DNA of 17,134 nt from the NCBI GenBank assembly GCA_021636625.1, contig JAJWLX010000069.1, forward strand, positions 1-17,134, given 5' to 3'. Positions 16,172 to 17,134 of this stretch are shown here, piece after piece; the stretch's first letter is position 1; each line of letters starts with the position of its first letter. The notes beneath the pieces are model-generated. The model saw only the letters and a list, made by a program, of their open reading frames with translations. It did not search any database and was not told where the DNA came from. The position numbers were made by a program, and so were the translations under genes. The DNA comes from Prevotella sp. Lineage in GTDB: Bacteria > Bacteroidota > Bacteroidia > Bacteroidales > Bacteroidaceae.

Positions 16172-16495
16172 TTATTCTTCTGTTTCTTCGGATGATTGAT
16201 GATTTTCTCCCATACTGGATGATTTGTTGTCATTCTCTTGATAAGAGGTATTGTAGCTTTCTTCGCCATAAAGGGTTGACACACTATCTTTTGCAGTGGA
16301 ATCCATCCTGCTTGTTGGTGTTCCCACGGTTGCAGGATGTTCTTCTGCATCTCTCGCCCAAGCAGCTCTTGCCTTGTCAGCACTCCTCATGGCATCCAAT
16401 GTGGGTGGCTTGTAGGTCTTGTCCTTGCATGCGGTCAGCAATATGCCAGTCAATGCCATAATGATAATGTTCTTTGCTTTCATGCTCATAACCAT
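16172..16495 (-). CDS. Small conjugation-operon lipoprotein
   Basis: A 107-aa protein with a lipoprotein signal: MKAKN, a hydrophobic IIIMALTGILL stretch and lipobox LTAC (20-23, lipidated Cys23). A Lys-Asp after the Cys is reminiscent of surface-export signals in this phylum, but only partly. The mature part is hydrophilic, Ser/Glu/Asp/Asn-rich and probably disordered. ATG codons at 16495, 16489 and 16483 are all possible starts; the last gives the most typical signal. It sits between traF and traG, 6 bp before traG. A VirB7-like lipoprotein supporting the outer-membrane core is an obvious guess by size and location, but there is no sequence evidence for it. Confidence 0.7.
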   Translation of the reverse strand: MVMSMKAKNIIIMALTGILLTACKDKTYKPPTLDAMRSADKARAAWARDAEEHPATVGTPTSRMDSTAKDSVSTLYGEESYNTSYQENDNKSSSMGENHQSSEETEE

Positions 16496-16640
16496 TCTTT
16501 TATGTCAAAGATGCGATACTTTCGCTGAAACAAATAAAGGTAGACCCACACCCTTGGGGGAGAATGAGCCTACCAGTCGTTCACTTTCTACTTGTCATCC
16601 ACATCTTGGTCATGTCGATACTTTTTTTTGTTTCACATTT

Positions 16641-16943
16641 TTATATGCGCTTGCTGTAGGCATAGATAAACACTCCTTGGTCGTTCTTCTTGGTATGCAG
16701 TCCTTTCCGTTGTTTGAACATGATGAGACCTGCACCCGTAGTGATTGCCACGACCAACACTATCAGTCCTGCAATAATACCCATCAGACAGTAGGCGGCA
16801 ATGAAGCCGATGATGGCTCCTCCTGCCGTGGCTGCTGCCCAATAGATATACCGCCCCTGTATTCCCATGAATTCAAGGGGCTTCTGGAGTCCCTTAAATA
16901 GTGGGTAGTCTTGGTAGCGGATTTCCTGCTCTTCTCTTGCCAT
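16641..16943 (-). CDS. traF: Conjugative transposon TraF protein (DUF4133, VirB3-like)
   Basis: A 100-aa protein with the DUF4133/TraF pattern: an N-terminal YPLFKGLQKPLEFMGIQGRY block (13-32), two membrane segments (about 32-52 and 54-76) and a basic C-terminal tail after FKQRKGLH. Small two-pass proteins next to the VirB4 ATPase correspond to VirB3, an inner-membrane partner of the ATPase. It lies 51 bp after the traE remnant and upstream of the lipoprotein and traG, which is the expected traE-traF-traG order. The gene itself looks intact. Confidence 0.9.
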   Translation of the reverse strand: MAREEQEIRYQDYPLFKGLQKPLEFMGIQGRYIYWAAATAGGAIIGFIAAYCLMGIIAGLIVLVVAITTGAGLIMFKQRKGLHTKKNDQGVFIYAYSKRI

Positions 16944-16994
16944 TCTTCACGTCGTTTCTCACTTACTGTATATGCACGGAATAACTCTCACTCG

Positions 16995-17090
16995 TTAGTT
17001 GGTCACACCGAAGAACAATGGCAATGCCTGTGCTGCTGCCACGAGGAAGATACATGCTCCTACAATCATCATGATCTTTTTCTTGAAATC
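16995..17090 (-). pseudogene. traE: traE (DUF4134) 3' remnant, truncated upstream
   Basis: Thirty-one codons plus a stop encode DFKKKIMMIVGACIFLVAAA followed by QALPLFFGVTN, which fits the C-terminal membrane segment of TraE/DUF4134 (typically ...GACIFL... near the end). The position before traF agrees. Immediately upstream, in frame, is a TAA stop (17091-17093 on the + strand as TTA), and the preceding sequence does not resemble the conserved TraE signal peptide or first membrane helix. The gene is therefore disrupted at this point. TraE is a VirB2-like small membrane protein in Bacteroidales systems, so its loss could disable transfer unless another copy exists nearby. Confidence 0.65.
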
Positions 17091-17134
17091 TTACTGATTA
17101 TTTGTAATGTGCTGATATTCAATATATATCGAGT
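17091..17134. mobile_element. AT-rich sequence abutting truncated traE; possible insertion end
   Basis: The last 44 bases are strongly AT-rich, unlike the roughly 45-50% GC tra genes, and break the traE reading frame. An insertion-sequence or transposon terminus, or a deletion junction, would explain this. No known terminal repeat was recognised and no transposase is visible because the window ends. Confidence 0.35.

Noticed and set aside
16506..16535. Possible internal promoter before the lipoprotein gene (TTTG, 17 bp, CATCTTTG)
   Set aside because: The -7 box has a mismatch at its first base, spacing is short, and the start would leave almost no leader; too weak to list.
16633..16842. 69-aa minus-strand frame overlapping traF
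   Set aside because: Out-of-frame shadow of the well-supported DUF4133 gene.

Overview
The window looks like a piece of an integrative conjugative element from a gut-type Bacteroidota (Bacteroides or Prevotella). The grounds are a TraE/F/G/J/K/M/N transfer operon of the Bacteroidales conjugative-transposon type, a NusG-like UpxY antiterminator gene, a TAnnTTTG-type promoter box, and the lack of strong Shine-Dalgarno sequences. Every gene I accept lies on the minus strand, so transcription runs from high to low coordinates.

Right to middle (17134 to 2328) is one compact transfer operon encoding a type IV secretion system. In transcription order it holds: a 31-codon remnant of traE (DUF4134) cut off by AT-rich sequence; traF (DUF4133); a small lipoprotein; traG (VirB4-like ATPase); an 853-aa exported protein with a Cys/His cluster and a coiled coil; a 269-aa and a 261-aa exported protein; traJ (VirB6-like); traK (VirB8-like); a 128-aa single-pass protein in the traL position; traM (VirB10-like); traN (VirB9-like); a VirD4-type coupling ATPase; and a GH24-type lysozyme. 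Together they would supply the ATPases (TraG, coupling protein), the inner-membrane channel (TraE/F/J/K/L), the envelope-spanning core (TraM/TraN), secreted accessory or tip proteins, and a wall hydrolase. The traG-traJ interval and the distal end differ from the familiar CTnDOT order (traG-H-I-J ... N-O-P-Q).

The middle-left stretch (1590 to 2327) has no convincing gene. It carries three 23-bp-spaced palindromic repeats just past the lysozyme stop, then a candidate promoter and a leader of about 490 nt with mutually exclusive inverted repeats.

Left (1 to 1589) is a second transcription unit: a UpxY-like antiterminator followed by a fabG-type ketoacyl-ACP reductase, probably continuing off the left edge. 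I infer an antitermination-controlled biosynthetic operon (polysaccharide, or fatty-acid-like such as aryl polyene) placed as cargo or flanking DNA beside the transfer genes. No relaxase, integrase, origin of transfer, tRNA, rRNA or CRISPR is visible.
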